Below, piece after piece: positions 10,868 through 19,924 of a stretch of DNA of 64,000 nt. The notes beneath the pieces are model-generated. The model was not told the DNA's origin. It saw nothing but the letters and a program-made list of their open reading frames with translations, and made no database searches. Source of the stretch: Methylococcales bacterium (GTDB lineage: Bacteria; Pseudomonadota; Gammaproteobacteria; Methylococcales; Methylomonadaceae); the NCBI GenBank assembly GCA_030949405.1, contig JAUZSN010000002.1, forward strand, positions 2,900,553-2,964,552, written 5' to 3'. How positions within the stretch are numbered: position 1 is the stretch's first letter; each line of letters opens with the position of its first letter. The position numbers and the translations under genes were made by a program.

Positions 10868-10993
10868 GGCGGGACAGCTCGTAATAATGTTTTAAAACCA
10901 TGAAAAGCATGAAGCACTTGAAGATTAAGACTTCATGTCCTTCATGGTGTATTTAACAAAAGTTGTTATCTGTCCCGTCTTAAATCGGTAGCC
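10854..10993. mobile_element. 140-bp MITE-like element at the hisD 3' end
   Basis: Terminal inverted repeats: GGCTACCAACTTAAGGCGGG at the left, and GGCTACCGATTTAAGACGGG read inward from the right end. Both match the ends of the 1.7-kb IS at 27890-29594, so this looks like a non-autonomous derivative. Inside is an imperfect hairpin (CCATGAAAAGCATGAAG / CTTCATGTCCTTCATGG). No obvious 8-bp target duplication remains. It provides the hisD stop and also truncates the facing gene fragment at 10980-11066. Confidence 0.8.
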
Positions 10994-11066
10994 CTTTTTT
11001 ATAGACGCGATCAATATCCGGAATGCCGGCTAAATGTTCGATAACTACCCATTTTTCATTTTGCAT
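10980..11066 (-). pseudogene. Truncated short gene fragment next to gpx
   Basis: An ATG at 11066 opens 28 codons (MQNEKWVVIEHLAGIPDIDR, then VYKKGLPI), with the last residues and stop coming from the MITE end. It lies 5 bp after the glutathione peroxidase stop on the same strand, as an operon partner would. I do not recognise the family; it appears to be the 5' stub of a gene destroyed by the element. Confidence 0.4.
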
Positions 11067-11071
11067 AATGA

Positions 11072-11560
11072 TTAACTCGCTAAATAATTGTCAATGTCAG
11101 ATGTTAGTTTGCTTGGTGAGGTGATAGGGGCGTACCTTTGAACGACGGCCCCATTTTTATCAATTAAAAATTTGGTGAAATTCCATTTTATAGGGCTTAT
11201 TCCTAACAAACCCCTTTGTTGAGATTTAAGATACGTAAATAAAGGTTCTGCATTACGACCATTAACCTCTATTTTTGCAAATACTGGAAACGATACTTGA
11301 TAATTTAACTGACAAAATTTATTAATTTCAGTATTATTTTCAGGTTCTTGATGACCAAATTGATTGCAGGGGAATGCTAACACCACAAATTTATCTGCAC
11401 CATATTTATCTTGAAGCTGTTGTAATTTTTCATATTGTGGAGTAAAGCCACATTTGCTAGCGGTATTTACAATGAGTAATACTTTACCTTGGTAATCAGC
11501 CAGATTGATTGTTTGCTGATTAGACGTTGTTACTGAAAATGAATATAGTTTTTCTGACAT
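11072..11560 (-). CDS. Glutathione peroxidase family protein
   Basis: A thiol peroxidase of the BtuE/Gpx type, reducing hydroperoxides in the cytoplasm with glutathione or thioredoxin. It is 162 residues. The catalytic tetrad residues are visible: Cys in NTASKCGFTPQY (Cys rather than selenocysteine), Gln in FPCNQFG, and Trp-Asn in IKWNFTKFL. The second Cys in FPCNQFG fits the thioredoxin-dependent two-Cys type. The downstream partner is only a stub. Confidence 0.93.
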   Translation of the reverse strand: MSEKLYSFSVTTSNQQTINLADYQGKVLLIVNTASKCGFTPQYEKLQQLQDKYGADKFVVLAFPCNQFGHQEPENNTEINKFCQLNYQVSFPVFAKIEVNGRNAEPLFTYLKSQQRGLLGISPIKWNFTKFLIDKNGAVVQRYAPITSPSKLTSDIDNYLAS

Positions 11561-11729
11561 AGTTTTGTTACACCTTAAATTTATAAGTAAGTATTAACAA
11601 TATAAACGACGTTTAATAAATCAGGAAAATTCTTATGCCATGCTTGAATTTGATAGACACAAACTTGTGTGTTTTTCACTATCTTTGTTGATAAAGCAGG
11701 CGTTTCTGTAAGACAAAAATAGCTTACAA

Positions 11730-12494
11730 TTAATCTCTAATGCCAATGCCTTTTTGAAGTAAATTTAAGCAAATTAAGGTTAGTAAAACAATAAACCCGA
11801 CGGTTCTCCCTAAAGCCAATTCAACCGCAATATCACTAATACCTAAAAAACCATATCGAAAACTATTAATCATATATAAAATAGGATTAGCAAGCGATAT
11901 ATGCTGCCAAATTTCAGGCAACATGGCAACCGAATAAAAAACCCCACCTAAATAATTTAAAGGCGTTAAAATAAAGTTAGGAATCAGGGAAATATCATCA
12001 AAACTATTTGCAAATACCGCATTAATAAAACCCGCTAATGCAAAAAGTGTAGCGGTTAAAAATGCAGTCACTAAAATAATAGCTACGTTATGAATCTGAA
12101 TCTGTGTAAATAAAAGTGAAATCATCGCAACAACACAACCAACCATTAACCCACGCAGAATTCCCCCACTCAGATAACCCACTAAGATAACCCAGTTAGA
12201 CACGGGGGCAACTAACAGCTCTTCAACATGACTTTGAAATTTAGCGGCGTAAAAAGAAGAGGCAACATTAGAATAAGCGTGGCTAATAACGGACATTAAT
12301 ATCACACCCGGTACAATATAATCCATATAGCTAACGCCATTAATACTACCGACACGATCACCAATTAATTTCCCAAAAATTAAAAAATATAACGAGGTAC
12401 TAATAGCAGGGGGTAATAATGTTTGCGGCCAAATACGAAGAAAACGGTGAGTTTCTTTGTGTACGATCGTAAAAAGGGCGATTAATGTATTCAT
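11730..12494 (-). CDS. ABC-2 type transporter permease
   Basis: 254 residues with about six predicted membrane segments and the ABC-2 permease pattern, with NPILYMINSFRYGFLG near the C-terminus as in YadH/NodJ-type exporters. Its start overlaps the stop of the upstream ATPase gene by 4 bp, so both are co-translated and form one transporter. The substrate is not known; YadGH-like pairs have no firmly assigned cargo. Confidence 0.9.
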   Translation of the reverse strand: MNTLIALFTIVHKETHRFLRIWPQTLLPPAISTSLYFLIFGKLIGDRVGSINGVSYMDYIVPGVILMSVISHAYSNVASSFYAAKFQSHVEELLVAPVSNWVILVGYLSGGILRGLMVGCVVAMISLLFTQIQIHNVAIILVTAFLTATLFALAGFINAVFANSFDDISLIPNFILTPLNYLGGVFYSVAMLPEIWQHISLANPILYMINSFRYGFLGISDIAVELALGRTVGFIVLLTLICLNLLQKGIGIRD

Positions 12495-13396
12495 TGTACA
12501 ATATCCATAAATAGCTGCTCTAAACGATTGGATTTATTTTTAAGGCTTTTTATTTGAATATTATGCGTGGACAACTCTTCAAATAATTGATTTAACGAGT
12601 TTCTCTTAGGAATGGCCACACTAAGTACCTTTTCTTCAATTAAATCAAATTTATAACCTTCAATTTCAGGGGTCTTATGTAACGGTTTTTCTAAATCTAA
12701 AATAAAATGATTAACGTTAATATAACTTAAAAGCGTCGCCATATCGGAGTTTTCAACAATCATTCCTTCATGAATAATCGCAATATTACGACACAGATTC
12801 TCAGCCTCTTCTAAATAATGCGTTGTTAGAATAATGGCCGTCCCCTCTTTGTTGACTTGCTCCATCATTTCCCACATTGAGCGACGAATTTCAATATCGA
12901 CACCCGCTGTAGGTTCATCTAAAATGAGTAATTTAGGATGTGGAATTAAGGCACGCGCAATCATAACACGACGTTTCATCCCCCCAGATAAACGCCTAGA
13001 AACCGTATCGCGCTTTTCCCATAGGTGCATTTGTTTTAAGGCTTTTTTAGCCCGAATTTTAGCTTCTTTACGCGGAATACCAAAATACCCTGCATAAATA
13101 AGCAAAATATTTTCAACGGTTTCATATTGGTTGAAATTAATTTCTTGAGGAACAATGCCTAAATTTAGTTTCGCTTTTTTATTTTCCTTAACAATGTCAT
13201 GTCCAAAAATACTTACATTGCCTGATGTTTTATTAATTAAGGAACAAATAATGCCAATCGTGGTTGATTTCCCTGCGCCATTTGCACCGAGCAATGCAAA
13301 AAAATCACCTTCTTCGACATCAAGATCAATCCCTTTCAAAGCCACAAAGCCGTTCTTATAGGTTTTGGTTAAATTTTCTATTGAAAGTGCGTACAT
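12491..13396 (-). CDS. ABC transporter ATP-binding protein
   Basis: 301 residues. Walker A GANGAGKST, Q-loop in VPQEINF, signature RLSGGMKRRV, and Walker B LLILDEPTAGVD, followed by an H-loop TTHYLEEAE. It resembles YadG/CcmA-like ATPases paired with ABC-2 permeases; the permease gene overlaps its stop by 4 bp. The C-terminal 80 residues form the extra domain seen in exporter ATPases of this class. It is divergent from ppx, with a 75-bp shared promoter region. Confidence 0.92.
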   Translation of the reverse strand: MYALSIENLTKTYKNGFVALKGIDLDVEEGDFFALLGANGAGKSTTIGIICSLINKTSGNVSIFGHDIVKENKKAKLNLGIVPQEINFNQYETVENILLIYAGYFGIPRKEAKIRAKKALKQMHLWEKRDTVSRRLSGGMKRRVMIARALIPHPKLLILDEPTAGVDIEIRRSMWEMMEQVNKEGTAIILTTHYLEEAENLCRNIAIIHEGMIVENSDMATLLSYINVNHFILDLEKPLHKTPEIEGYKFDLIEEKVLSVAIPKRNSLNQLFEELSTHNIQIKSLKNKSNRLEQLFMDIVQ

Positions 13397-13471
13397 TTGT
13401 CAAAAAGATAGTAGAGTAGATGAGTTTAGTATAAATTAACGCTATAATTTTATCAGTTTAATTTTTCAATA

Positions 13472-14992
13472 ATGATATATAGGATAATTCCCGTGACTCA
13501 AAAATTACCTGAAATTGTTGCGGCTGTCGACCTAGGTTCAAACAGCTTTCACATGATTGTATGTAGTCTTAAAGAAGGAAAACTACAAACTGTTGACCGA
13601 TTAAAAGAAATGGTTCGTCTCGCTTCAGGGCTTAATGAGGATAATAAACTAAATGCTAAAACTCAGGCCCGCGCCCTCATTTGCCTAGAACGTTTTGGGC
13701 AACGGGTGCGTAATTTTCCCCCTAGCAGTGTGCGTATCGTCGGTACAAATACGTTGCGAATGGCTAAAAATTCACGACAATTTCTGATTAAAGCCGAAGC
13801 CGCGTTAGGTCATCCTATTCATATTATTTCAGGCATAGAAGAAGCCCGTTTAATTTATCAAGGCGTGGCCCATAGTTTAAGTTCTAATGCTAAATTACGC
13901 TTCGTAATGGATATCGGCGGCGGAAGTACTGAATATATTATTGGGAATAATGATACCCCTCGAACCAAAGAAAGTTTAAATATGGGCTGTGTTACCGTCA
14001 GTAATAAATTTTTTCGGAACGGCGTCCTCTCTGAACACGCGTTTAAACAAGCTGTTTTATTTTCGGAACAAAAATTAGAACCCTATCAAGGACGTTTTTC
14101 GTATACGCAATGGGATGAAGCCATTGGTGCATCAGGTTCTTTAAAAGCGATTGGGAAAGTAGTCACCGCGAAAGGCTGGAGTAATAATGGAATTACCCTT
14201 ATAGGGTTAGAGAAATTAGTCAGTCATATCACTGCCTGTGACCATGTTAATGATTTAAAATTACCCGAATTAAGTGATGAGCGTTTACCTGTTTTTGTTG
14301 GCGGCGTGGCTATTATTTATGCCACCTTTAAAACGCTAGGTATCCAGCAAATGACTCTTTCAGAAGGGGCCTTGCGAGAAGGTCTGATTGATGATTTATT
14401 AGGGCGAATTTATAATCATGATACCCGTTTAAAAACCGTAGAAACCTTAGCCAGTCATTATTATGTGGATAAAAGTCATGCTTTAAATATTAAAAAAACG
14501 GTTTATTACATGTTAAAGCAACTTGATCGCACACAAACACAGGATGAGCGAAAAATGGTTGCACAATTTTTAGGCTGGGCGACTGAGCTTCATGAAATTG
14601 GTTGTGATATTGCCCACAGTGGTTATCATACACACGGGGCTTATATTATTGAACACGCTGACCTTGCAGGATTTTCACGCCAAGATCAAATTTTATTAGC
14701 GACCTTAGTGAGACTTCATCGAAAAAAATTTTCCACCAGTTATTTTAAAGAATTACCCAAGCCGTGGAAGAATTATGCCCCGTTATTAACCATTATTTTA
14801 CGGTTAGCTGTGGTTTTACATCGCAATCGACATACGCAATCCTTACCTAGTTTTGAAATTTCCGTTATCAAAAAACAAATCAAACTGATCTTTCCTAAGA
14901 ATTGGTTAACCGAATTACCCCTAACTCATGCCGATTTAGAGCTTGAAGCTGATTATTTAGAGAAGGGTGGTTTTAAACTCAGCTATCGTTGA
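13472..14992 (+). CDS. ppx: Ppx/GppA exopolyphosphatase family protein
   Basis: 506 residues, in the size range of Ppx/GppA (about 500). N-terminal sugar-kinase-like fold with AVDLGSNSFHMIV (phosphate 1 loop), E in SGIEEARLIYQGV, and MDIGGGSTEYI (phosphate 2 loop). The C-terminal half contains an HD-like helical region with HEIGCDIAHSGYHTHGAYII. It hydrolyses polyphosphate from the ends or pppGpp; sequence alone does not separate Ppx from GppA. The next gene starts at or within a few bases of its stop codon. Confidence 0.9.
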   Translation: MIYRIIPVTQKLPEIVAAVDLGSNSFHMIVCSLKEGKLQTVDRLKEMVRLASGLNEDNKLNAKTQARALICLERFGQRVRNFPPSSVRIVGTNTLRMAKNSRQFLIKAEAALGHPIHIISGIEEARLIYQGVAHSLSSNAKLRFVMDIGGGSTEYIIGNNDTPRTKESLNMGCVTVSNKFFRNGVLSEHAFKQAVLFSEQKLEPYQGRFSYTQWDEAIGASGSLKAIGKVVTAKGWSNNGITLIGLEKLVSHITACDHVNDLKLPELSDERLPVFVGGVAIIYATFKTLGIQQMTLSEGALREGLIDDLLGRIYNHDTRLKTVETLASHYYVDKSHALNIKKTVYYMLKQLDRTQTQDERKMVAQFLGWATELHEIGCDIAHSGYHTHGAYIIEHADLAGFSRQDQILLATLVRLHRKKFSTSYFKELPKPWKNYAPLLTIILRLAVVLHRNRHTQSLPSFEISVIKKQIKLIFPKNWLTELPLTHADLELEADYLEKGGFKLSYR

Positions 14993-14994
14993 TA

Positions 14995-16243
14995 ATGCGG
15001 GTCTTACTGCGGTTATTATTTTTTTGTTTTTATGCCCCCATTATTATATGTAGTGTTTTAGGGCTATTAATGACCACAGATAAACCCATGGTTGTCATCA
15101 ACTATCCACTGGATGTCATTGAAATCAGACAGCTTAAAGCAATTTTTCGCCAAGTTAATGCCAGTAAACAAGCCATTAAAACCTTACGGTTAAGCCAGAA
15201 AAACCTTAATAATTTATTTAATTATTTTTTAAATCGTTATTTTGAAATCGCCACTCATATCGTTTTTGCGCGTAATGAATTAGCCATTCAAATTTCCTTA
15301 CAGCTCCCTAAAAAAAGTCTAGGAAATTATTTAAATATTAGCTTTAAATTAAATTATCAAGATAATCGTTTATTCAAATTTCATTCGTTGCAAATTGGTC
15401 AGCTCCTCATTGCCGATGAATTTTCGCAATTTTTTTTACAAAGAGTGCCTAACTATGGCTCTTTTAATGAGCCTTATACCCTTGTAAAAAAAGCGGTTAA
15501 GCGGATTAAAGTAACCCCCGATTATCTAACCTTAGCCTATTATTTTGAATCCTCCGCTAACGAGGGTTCACCCACCTCATTACTCACCGAAAACAAACGG
15601 GCCTTAAGGTTTTATCAACATCAAATTGATCTTATTATTGAAAAACATGACCCCGCATGGCGACTTTCACTGGCTCAGTTATTACAACCTTTATTTAAAA
15701 TAGCCTATCAACGCTCAAGTTTAGACACCGCTATTGATGAAAACAAATGGGTCATTATGGCGGTCAGTCGTTATGTTAACCAATCTGAAATTCAACGTTA
15801 TTTACCCTTTAATAAATTAAATCATAAGCTACAATATGCCACCTTTTTATATAAACGGATGGATATGGCAAAACATTTTATGGCCTCTGCACTACTGACT
15901 GCGGTTGGTAACAGTACGTTAGCCGTACTCTTAGGTGAAAAAAAAAGAATTAAGGGATGCTAAATTTGGACAGGGATTTAGTTTTATTGATTTGGCGGGC
16001 GATAAGGCGGGCATTCGTTTTGGAAAAACGGCGACTGAAAACCCTCAAAGCGCACGACAATTACAAAAAAAAATGGCCATTATTGCAAATTATCGTGCAT
16101 TTATGCCCGAAGTTCGTGATTTACCTGAAAATATTAGTCATGATGCCTTTAACACAACCTTTGGCTCTATCGAGAGCCCCGCGTATCAATTGATGGTAAA
16201 GAAAATAGATGATCGCATCGCTGCTTTATCTATTTATCAGTAA
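14995..16243 (+). pseudogene. Unknown membrane-anchored protein, frameshifted at an A run
   Basis: Not assigned to a named family. An N-terminal membrane segment (residues about 3-24) is followed by an extracytoplasmic domain, then a C-terminal region (FGQGFSFIDLAGDKAGIRFG) that looks like a conserved motif. The frame breaks at nine A (15938-15946); eight would give one protein of about 415 residues joining the two halves (LGEKKELRDAKFG). It follows ppx immediately, with start ATG 14995 (or TTG 14989). The shift may be a sequencing error. Confidence 0.65.
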
Positions 16244-16332
16244 GGATACTGGCTAACACCCAACCGAAAAAATAAGGTTAAGCCCTTAATTTTTATTAAT
16301 TTATATCCCCTATTTCATTCAATCGTCAAATG

Positions 16333-16596
16333 CTAAGGGGTTGATGCAGGTATGGATTGCATGGTTCGTTGATGCTGCATTCTAGCCCCGATTCCTTCAG
16401 GTTTAATAAGGCCTGTTGCATACGCGATAAAAATTAAAATAAATAAGGTTAATGACAATCCAATACGAACCGTTAAGGCCTTGGCCGTTTTTTCAGAAGG
16501 CTCCTGACCGTTATTTTTAACCATGTAAAAAAATGCAGTCCCTAAACTCGCAATGATAAGAAGGAAGGCAATGATAATAAGGCTTTTAGTAATCAT
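16333..16596 (-). CDS. Twin-transmembrane small protein (DUF2909-like)
   Basis: 87 residues with two hydrophobic helices (about 5-25 and 44-64) separated by a short polar loop, ending in a polar tail. It matches the DUF2909 small membrane proteins that sit between cytochrome c oxidase subunit III and SURF1 in many proteobacteria. Here it is on the opposite strand, 77 bp from the SURF1 gene start, sharing a divergent promoter region. Its role is probably in oxidase assembly, but it is not characterised. Confidence 0.75.
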   Translation of the reverse strand: MITKSLIIIAFLLIIASLGTAFFYMVKNNGQEPSEKTAKALTVRIGLSLTLFILIFIAYATGLIKPEGIGARMQHQRTMQSIPASTP

Positions 16597-16673
16597 TAAA
16601 AAATGTTCAAATTGAGTAAAATGACTATTTTCGATTATTAAGGCGTATTTGCCAATAGAGAGATCTAAAATTT

Positions 16674-17411
16674 ATGCACTTTAAATTATTTAAACAAACG
16701 ATTCATCAGTCTTTTTTCTTAATCATCGCTTATCTATTGATGATGATCCTTTTACTCAACTTGGGTTTTTGGCAATTAAATCGTGCCGATGAAAAAAGAG
16801 AGTTTTTACAGCGGCAACAAAAACAATTAAAATCTGTTTTAAATTTAACCACTGAGACCGATGACAATCTGGACGCATTACGTTATCAACCCGTTCGCAT
16901 TGAAGGGGTTTATGATACGAGTAAACAATTTTTAATTGATAATCAAATTGTAAAAGGTAAAGCGGGCTATTTTATCATGACCCCTTTCGTTTTAAAGGGC
17001 GGAACAAAGGCGGTATTAATTAATCGAGGTTGGCTACCCGCCAATCCTGACCGTTCTATTTTACCTAACATTGACTTAATTAAAAATACGTACGCTCTTA
17101 AGGGAAGAATTAATAATTTTCCAAGCGTGGGTTTAAAACTTAAAGGGGCTGAAATTCCCTCTAAAGGATGGCCCTCTGTGCTACAAATCGCAGAAAGTAA
17201 TATTTTAGCGCAAAAATTAGGCTACGAATTATTTTCATTTCAAGTGGAATTAGACCCCACAGAAACACAGGGGTATAGCCGTTATTGGTTAGAAAAGACT
17301 ATCATGCCACCTGAAAAGCATATAGGCTATGCCGTACAATGGTTCGGGTTGGCCATGACTTTAACCTTTTTATTTTTTTGGCATAGCCGTAAAACACGAA
17401 TAAATGACTAA
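16674..17411 (+). CDS. SURF1 family cytochrome oxidase assembly protein
   Basis: 245 residues with two membrane anchors, N-terminal (about 14-34) and C-terminal (about 220-238), flanking a periplasmic domain, the SURF1 topology. Family motifs include LGFWQLNRADEKRE near the N-terminus, LINRGWLP in the middle, and HIGYAVQWFGLA at the start of the last helix. SURF1 helps place heme a in aa3-type oxidases. It overlaps the next gene by 8 bp and leads a probable operon that continues to ftsX. Confidence 0.93.
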   Translation: MHFKLFKQTIHQSFFLIIAYLLMMILLLNLGFWQLNRADEKREFLQRQQKQLKSVLNLTTETDDNLDALRYQPVRIEGVYDTSKQFLIDNQIVKGKAGYFIMTPFVLKGGTKAVLINRGWLPANPDRSILPNIDLIKNTYALKGRINNFPSVGLKLKGAEIPSKGWPSVLQIAESNILAQKLGYELFSFQVELDPTETQGYSRYWLEKTIMPPEKHIGYAVQWFGLAMTLTFLFFWHSRKTRIND

Positions 17412-18000
17412 ACAACAACAACAAAATCGACGCTCGATTTTAATTATTTTTGGATTAACCTTCATTCCCTTTTGTATCGCGTGGTTCTTATCAAATAATC
17501 CCGATTTAGTACGATCGGGTAGTAGTAATGGTGAACTGGTTACGCCTGTCATCACGACTGAACGAGCTGAATTTACAGGATTTGATGAGTTTTCTAAACA
17601 AAACATTAGCGAATTAGCGGGCCATTGGTTATTAGTGAATATTATTCCTAATAAAACCTGCAATCTAGTGTGTGTCGATGCAATGCATAAAACGAAACAA
17701 TTGCGCTTAATGCTGAATAAAGATTTAACCCGCGTACGGCGAATCGTTTTAGTTTTTAAAGACAGTGATCCTCAATTAGCTAAAACGTGGTGGCAAGAAG
17801 ATACCCGCTTATTGCATATTAAACCGACTCCATCATTAATCACTAAACTTGAAACCATTAGAAAAGGAACGGTTGCCGAGGGCATGTTATTTTTAATCGA
17901 CCCGTTAGGCAATATTATGATGCAATATGACCCTAAATTTGACCCTTATGCGGTTAAACGCGACCTTAAAAAATTACTTAGAATTTCACAAATTGGTTAA
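17404..18000 (+). CDS. Oxidase-associated thioredoxin-fold-like membrane protein
   Basis: 198 residues with one N-terminal membrane helix (about 12-30) and a periplasmic domain. HWLLVNIIPNKTCNLVCVDAMH carries a C-x3-C pair, resembling the Cu-binding CxxxC of SCO proteins in a thioredoxin-like fold, and FLIDPLGNIMMQYDP resembles the later SCO segment. It sits between SURF1 and ctaA, where a small SCO-like protein is common. A role in copper or redox handling during oxidase assembly is inferred. Confidence 0.7.
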   Translation: MTKQQQQNRRSILIIFGLTFIPFCIAWFLSNNPDLVRSGSSNGELVTPVITTERAEFTGFDEFSKQNISELAGHWLLVNIIPNKTCNLVCVDAMHKTKQLRLMLNKDLTRVRRIVLVFKDSDPQLAKTWWQEDTRLLHIKPTPSLITKLETIRKGTVAEGMLFLIDPLGNIMMQYDPKFDPYAVKRDLKKLLRISQIG

Positions 18001-18012
18001 GAGAATAAAAAA

Positions 18013-19920
18013 ATGTTAAGAAAAATAACCTTTTTCGCCTGTTTGCTGGCTTTAATAAGTAGTATTTTTAGTGCTTATTTTCATTTAACAGCGGTTAATG
18101 TCAGTGTATTGACCTTACAAAACGTTTCAACGGAACCGTTTGCCTTACTGAATAGTTGGAAGCTCCCTTATTTTTGGGCCCTTTCATTTTTAAATTTACT
18201 CGTATTAATCGTTGTTGCGTGGCGACCTCAGACCCATCACTGCAAAGTCGCAACCACGGTGGTTACGGTGATGCTGTTAATGGGATTACAGGTTTTTACC
18301 GGTGTTTGGGCGATAGAAACGCAGGGGATGCCGTTAGCGGTCACGTTGGAAATTAGTTTAGGCTTTATTAATTTTTGGTTGTTATTTCGTTTGTATTTAC
18401 AGACACACCCAAAATTAGTACGACAAACTAACCGATCGGTCGCGGGGTATTTTGCTTATGCTGCGATCCTATTATTATTTGTGCAAATTCTACTAGGCGT
18501 TTGGTCAAGTAGTAATACGTCAAGCTTAATGTGTAGCGATTTCCCACGTTGTCAAGGACAGTGGTTACCCGCACAAGCCGATTTTATTAATGGACTTAAT
18601 CTTTTTAACGGGGTTGTAACGCATTATTTTGGGGTGATCTCATTTGATGCCCAACTTGCTGTCCATTGGTTACATCGAGTAGGCGGGGGCATTACGTTCA
18701 TTGTCCTCGTATTACTCATGTTGAATGTCACCTCAGTTCAACAACCAAAGCCCATACGTAAAGCGGGCCTGTTAATGAGTATCTTTTTACTCATTGAATT
18801 AGGTCTGGGTACGTTTAGTATTAAACTAGGCTTACCTCTATGGATTATGATGGCACATAATAGCTTTGCGGCTTTATTAATGTTGCCCTTAATTGCGATC
18901 AGTGTTTATAGTCGTTATGGTTTTGTCGTTGATGCCCCTCAAGTTGATGCGGTTATTGAAAAATCGCCTACCGTTGATGTTCAACCCAGTTCAACTGACC
19001 CTTTATATTTACGCTTAACCTCACAACTGAAAAAAACCCGTCATGGCTTAGGGGGAATTTTAACCAGCTTACCGCTCGGACAAAAAGGACTCAGTGAGGA
19101 TTTATTAGATAAGATCGAAGCTCAATTATTGTTAGCCGATATTGGGGTGGAAGCAACGACCGACATTATTAATAAATTAACCGAAAATTTAGATAAACAT
19201 CAACTTAAGGACAGTGAAGCCTTATTATTAGCGTTAAAGAAGGATTTATTAGACATTCTCACCCCGTGTGATCACCCACTCGTTATTTCTAAACAGGACA
19301 AGCCTTTTGTTATCTTAGTGATTGGTGTCAACGGAGCGGGTAAAACCACAACGATTGGAAAATTAGCTAAAAAGTTACAAAACCAAGGGCATAGTGTCAT
19401 GCTCGCCGCAGGGGATACCTTTAGAGCAGCGGCAGTTGAGCAATTACAAGTTTGGGGCGAGCGTAATGATGTTCAGGTTGTTGCACAACATAGTGGAGCT
19501 GATTCCGCTTCAGTCGTATTTGATGCCTTGCAATCGGCACAAGCGAAAGGCATTGATGTCTTAATTGCCGATACCGCAGGTCGTCTACATACCAAATCCA
19601 ATTTAATGCAAGAGCTGGAAAAAATTAAACGCATTATGGGAAAATTAGATGATACGGCCCCGCATGAAGTCTTATTAGTGTTAGATGCAGGGACGGGACA
19701 AAATGCCTTATCACAAGCTAAATTATTTAATGAGACCGTTACCTTAACGGGATTAATCTTAACTAAATTAGATGGAACCGCAAAAGGCGGGGTTATTTTT
19801 GCCTTAGCGAAACAATTAAATCTACCTATCCGTCATATCGGTATTGGCGAAGGCATTGATGACTTACAAGAATTTAATGCAAAACACTTTGTAGATGCCT
19901 TATTTGTAACTGACGAGTAA
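18013..19920 (+). CDS. ftsY: Heme A synthase-like (CtaA) domain fused to FtsY
   Basis: One uninterrupted 635-codon frame. Residues 1-302 form a COX15/CtaA-like membrane domain with about eight helices; the second half keeps the CSDFPRCQGQW loop, His218/His221 (HWLHR) and His282 (MAHNSFAALL). The first half lacks the usual Cys loop and His ligands (the second is Glu113 in VTLEISLG). Residues 331-635 are the SRP receptor FtsY NG domain: GVNGAGKTTT at 438-447, DTAGR at 520-524, and TKLDGTAKGG. A short acidic linker (about 304-330) replaces the FtsY A domain. ftsE and ftsX follow directly, as they do after normal ftsY. The FtsY part is probably functional; heme A synthesis by the degenerate half is doubtful. 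Confidence 0.9.
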   Translation: MLRKITFFACLLALISSIFSAYFHLTAVNVSVLTLQNVSTEPFALLNSWKLPYFWALSFLNLLVLIVVAWRPQTHHCKVATTVVTVMLLMGLQVFTGVWAIETQGMPLAVTLEISLGFINFWLLFRLYLQTHPKLVRQTNRSVAGYFAYAAILLLFVQILLGVWSSSNTSSLMCSDFPRCQGQWLPAQADFINGLNLFNGVVTHYFGVISFDAQLAVHWLHRVGGGITFIVLVLLMLNVTSVQQPKPIRKAGLLMSIFLLIELGLGTFSIKLGLPLWIMMAHNSFAALLMLPLIAISVYSRYGFVVDAPQVDAVIEKSPTVDVQPSSTDPLYLRLTSQLKKTRHGLGGILTSLPLGQKGLSEDLLDKIEAQLLLADIGVEATTDIINKLTENLDKHQLKDSEALLLALKKDLLDILTPCDHPLVISKQDKPFVILVIGVNGAGKTTTIGKLAKKLQNQGHSVMLAAGDTFRAAAVEQLQVWGERNDVQVVAQHSGADSASVVFDALQSAQAKGIDVLIADTAGRLHTKSNLMQELEKIKRIMGKLDDTAPHEVLLVLDAGTGQNALSQAKLFNETVTLTGLILTKLDGTAKGGVIFALAKQLNLPIRHIGIGEGIDDLQEFNAKHFVDALFVTDE

Positions 19921-19924
19921 ACCT

